From assembly GCA_934667105.1 (NCBI GenBank), contig CAKULG010000005.1, positions 1-64,000 of the forward strand: DNA of 64,000 bases, given 5' to 3'. The position numbers and the translations under genes were made by a program. The stretch is from an uncultured Clostridia bacterium (GTDB taxonomy: Bacteria; Bacillota; Clostridia; Christensenellales; Aristaeellaceae). The notes under the pieces were generated by a model. That model was not told where the DNA came from. It made no database searches and was given only the letters and a program-made list of their open reading frames with translations. Below, in pieces: positions 61,814 to 64,000 of this stretch (positions are counted from its first letter, which is position 1; each line of letters opens with the position of its first letter).

Positions 61814-62203
61814 ATGAAGGAATGCCGCGTTCTAATTGTGGATGACGAGCCAGCCGTCGTGGAGAACCTTGCGGCCGTTTTAGAAGGCCTGGATGATTAT
61901 AGCGTCGATATATATCGAGCATGCAGCGCTGAAAATGCTATTGACATTTTGCGCGGCGGCAACATGGATCTTGTCGTCTGCGATATTGAGATGCCGGGAA
62001 CAAACGGGCTGGAATTGCAAAAAAAGGTTCGAAAACTGTGGCCCAATTGTCCGGTGGCGTTTTTAACCGCCTATTCGCGCTTTGATTATATCTATGAGGC
62101 AATGCAAAATCATGTGGCGCAGTTTATTCTGAAGTCGGAAAGCGAAGCGGTTATCCGTGAAAGAATCATTGATTTGTTGGAGAGCATTTATCCGCAGACT
62201 TAG
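61814..62203 (+). pseudogene. Truncated response regulator (receiver domain only)
   Basis: 129 residues forming one receiver domain: acidic pair VDDEP, phosphorylated Asp in LVVCDIEMPGTNGLE, Thr in AFLTAYSRFDY and Lys in ILKSES. YesN-type regulators of sugar loci continue with an AraC HTH; here the frame stops soon after the domain, at a junction with an unrelated sialidase tail. The ribosome site AAAGGAGG is good, so a stand-alone receiver protein could still be made. Confidence 0.6.
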
Positions 62204-62528
62204 ATCGGGAAACCTTTTACTTGTGAATCATGTGGATTTTCATGGAAGAAACAATCTATGCGCCAGGCTTTCCTTTGACAACGGCCTTACCTGGAGCGGC
62301 GGATTGATGCTGGATGAGCGCCTTGACGTATCTTATCCGGATGGAACAGAGGACGAGGCGGGCAATATCTATATCGCCTATGACTTCGAGCGATACGCCG
62401 CTCGAGAAATCCTGATGGCCAAGTTTACTGAAAAAGATATTTTGGCAGGAAAGCTGGTCGGTGTAACCAGCCGTTTAAAATGCGTTGTCAGTAAAGCGAA
62501 AGGAACGCCGTCCGTCAATCATTTGTAA
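62198..62528 (+). pseudogene. C-terminal fragment of a sialidase-like (BNR) protein
   Basis: About 105 residues with an Asp-box (LSFDNGLTWSGG) and YPDGTEDEAGNIYIAYDFER, the last blades of a sialidase-like propeller. No start codon or ribosome site of its own; it begins at the receiver-domain junction near 62200. It is related to, but not a copy of, the protein at 17100-18170. Confidence 0.65.
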
Positions 62529-62611
62529 GACGCTTGAATGCCGTACCTTGTGCGGAGCGACAATCAAAATGACGATTATAAGGCGTAAAACGCCGAAAGG
62601 AGGACGCTGCC

Positions 62612-63252
62612 ATGACGCAGCCTGATCTGCCCGAAATCCTGCGGGAAGCCAGCCTGGAGGAGGCGGAGCGCCTGCCGGAAGCGGGGGAGGAGATTGCAGG
62701 CTGCCGCTTCTTTGGCGAATCGCTGCCCGAAATGCCCGGCGTCCTCTGCGAATTTACGGGGTGCTATTTTGAAAAATGCACGTTTGTCCCTTGCGGTGCG
62801 GCGCGGCTGGCATTTGTGGATTGCGTTTTTGAAAAATGCGATTTTTCGGGCATAGTTTTCCCCAAGGCCACCTTCCAGCGGACGCGCTTCGTTCATTGCC
62901 GCATGACGGGGGCGCAGTTTCAGGAAAACGTGCTGATGCACACGACCTTTCGGGAATGCCAGATGGATTACGCGAATTTCTCCATCGTAAAGGCGCAGCA
63001 TGTGGAATACACAGACTGCGCCTTAAAGGAAAGCGTGTTTTACCAAGTGAAATGGACGGATTGGAAGCTCGTCCGCTGCAATCTGGCCCGGGCGGAACTG
63101 AGCGATACGCCCCTTAAGGGCCTGATGTAACAAGCTGCGATCTAGCGGGCCTGCGGGTGGATATTCGAGGGCTCCGGGGGCTGAAGGTCACGCCCGGCCA
63201 GGCGGTGCAGCTTTCCGCGCTGCTGGGCCTGGATATTCAGGAGCCGTCATAA
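62612..63252 (+). pseudogene. Pentapeptide-repeat protein gene with a one-base frameshift
   Basis: 172 residues in frame from ATG 62612 (AAAGGAGGACGC) to a stop at 63130, with Qnr-like repeats (CRFFGESL, CYFEKCTF, CVFEKCDFSG, ARAELSDTPLKGL). The fold's usual C-terminal part continues in the next frame from ~63125 (DVTSCDLAGLRVDIRGLRGL, then VTPGQAVQLSALLGLDIQ) to TAA 63250-63252. One missing base near 63125 explains this. It could be a real mutation or a read error. Such proteins of ~210 aa can shield gyrase or have unknown roles. Its corrected 3' end overlaps the SpoU gene by 6 bp. Confidence 0.8.
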
Positions 63253-64000
63253 GCCGTTCAGCCGCTCCCGCAGCAGATCATACATCATAATGGAGCCCGC
63301 CACCGCCGCGTTCAGCGATTCCGCGCCCCCCGCCATGGGCAGCTTAACCCGCAGGGTGGCCTTTTCGAGCACGGCGGGGGAAATGCCCGCGCCTTCATTG
63401 CCAATGACGATGCAGGCCTTTTTTTTCGTGGGTGGGCGGCGATAAAAGGGCTCGCCCCGAAGATCGCCCGCCAGAATATCATAGCCCTGGGCGGCCAAAT
63501 GCGCAAGCCGTTCCGGTAAATCGGCGCAGCGGGCGGCGGGCACCCGGAAAACCGCGCCCATGGAGGCGCGCAGGGCCTTGGGGCCGTAGGGATCCGCCGT
63601 TTTCTCATCCAGCAGCATGCCGTGAAAGCCCGCCGCGTCCATGGTGCGAAGCAGCGTGCCCACGTTGCCGGGATCCTGCACCCCGTCCAGGGCGATGAGC
63701 CAATCGCCCTGCAGCGGCGCGTCCTCCTGGGGATAGGCGCACAGCGCCGCAGCGCCCTGGGGCGTTTTCGCATCACAGATCGCGCACATCACATGCCCGG
63801 AAAGCAGATAAACGGGCAGCGCCCCCGCCGCGCGCAGCAAATGGGCGTATTTTTCCTGGCAATCCTCCGCAAGCAGCAGCGCCAGGGCCTTGCCCTCCTT
63901 CAGCGCTTCCCCGGCCAAGTGATCCCCCTCGGCCAGGAAAAGCCCCGCCTGCATCCGCTCCGCCCGGCTTTTATTCAGGGCGCGCCATCCCTTTACCAGG
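63247..64000 (-). CDS. SpoU/TrmH-family RNA 2'-O-ribose methyltransferase, 5' end outside window
   Basis: The frame stays open to the right edge (LVKGWRALNKSRAERMQAG is encoded in the last bases), so the start lies outside. An N-terminal substrate-binding domain is followed by the SpoU knot: motif 1 ALDGVQDPGNVGTLLRTMDA, motif 2 IVIGNEGAGISP and motif 3 LPMAGGAESLNAAVAGSIMMY. It methylates a ribose in rRNA or tRNA using SAM. In Clostridia this type often sits beside pheS/pheT, not visible here. Confidence 0.93.
   Translation of the reverse strand, partial: LVKGWRALNKSRAERMQAGLFLAEGDHLAGEALKEGKALALLLAEDCQEKYAHLLRAAGALPVYLLSGHVMCAICDAKTPQGAAALCAYPQEDAPLQGDWLIALDGVQDPGNVGTLLRTMDAAGFHGMLLDEKTADPYGPKALRASMGAVFRVPAARCADLPERLAHLAAQGYDILAGDLRGEPFYRRPPTKKKACIVIGNEGAGISPAVLEKATLRVKLPMAGGAESLNAAVAGSIMMYDLLRERLNGL

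Overview
The window looks like the chromosome of an obligately anaerobic, rather GC-rich member of the Bacillota (class Clostridia). The signs are AGGAGG ribosome sites before nearly every gene, a glycyl radical enzyme with its activase, LplB/YtcP-type sugar ABC permeases, DUF5696 and YIP1 proteins in transport operons, and a secA-prfB gene pair. The order within Clostridia cannot be fixed from this sequence. Most of the window is carbohydrate-catabolic accessory DNA, with two blocks of core genes.

Layout: (1) 1-900: the end of a repeat-containing protein. (2) 902-14779: a divergently controlled locus. A sensor-regulator on the minus strand faces a plus-strand operon of radical-SAM activase, glycyl radical enzyme, cupin, mannose-6-P isomerase, a fused TIM-barrel isomerase/Gfo-Idh-MocA dehydrogenase, a second TIM-barrel isomerase, an FAD oxidoreductase and an ABC importer. 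(3) 15032-31073: eleven minus-strand genes in one apparent transcription unit, holding two solute-binding proteins, two permease pairs, YIP1 and DUF5696 proteins, a sialidase-like protein, D-galactonate dehydratase and an EEP-family hydrolase. A LacI regulator diverges at 31632. (4) 31632-42303: GH18 and GH38 hydrolases, a Dus enzyme, an orphan radical SAM protein, an acetyltransferase, an SGNH hydrolase and a second FAD oxidoreductase. (5) 42938-50472: a minus-strand core block (secA, prfB, DUF1461 protein, tsaD, ABC exporter). (6) 50789-54230: an FHA/FtsW-RodA/PBP cell-wall trio. (7) 54453-59988: GH78 rhamnosidase, a second galactonate-dehydratase-like enolase, then murC. (8) 60127-63252: a lower-GC stretch of broken genes (beta-helix protein, permease tail, two-component pieces, sialidase tail) followed by a frameshifted pentapeptide-repeat gene. 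(9) An SpoU/TrmH methyltransferase runs off the right edge.

All the glycosidase-like enzymes (sialidase-like, GH18, GH38, GH78) lack signal peptides. The working picture is therefore import of oligosaccharides or sugar acids by ABC systems, followed by cytoplasmic trimming and redox/isomerase chemistry. The most novel part is the glycyl radical enzyme locus: its active-site loop (C384-H-W-M-C388) lacks the glutamate two residues after the thiyl cysteine that is found in diol/choline-type lyases, and its neighbours are sugar enzymes rather than known partners. Intergenic regions carry a family of long perfect hairpins (GGGGGAACC...GGTTCCCCC), a 334-bp element with 16-bp terminal inverted repeats, and a 347-bp multi-hairpin element beside duplicated terminator stems.
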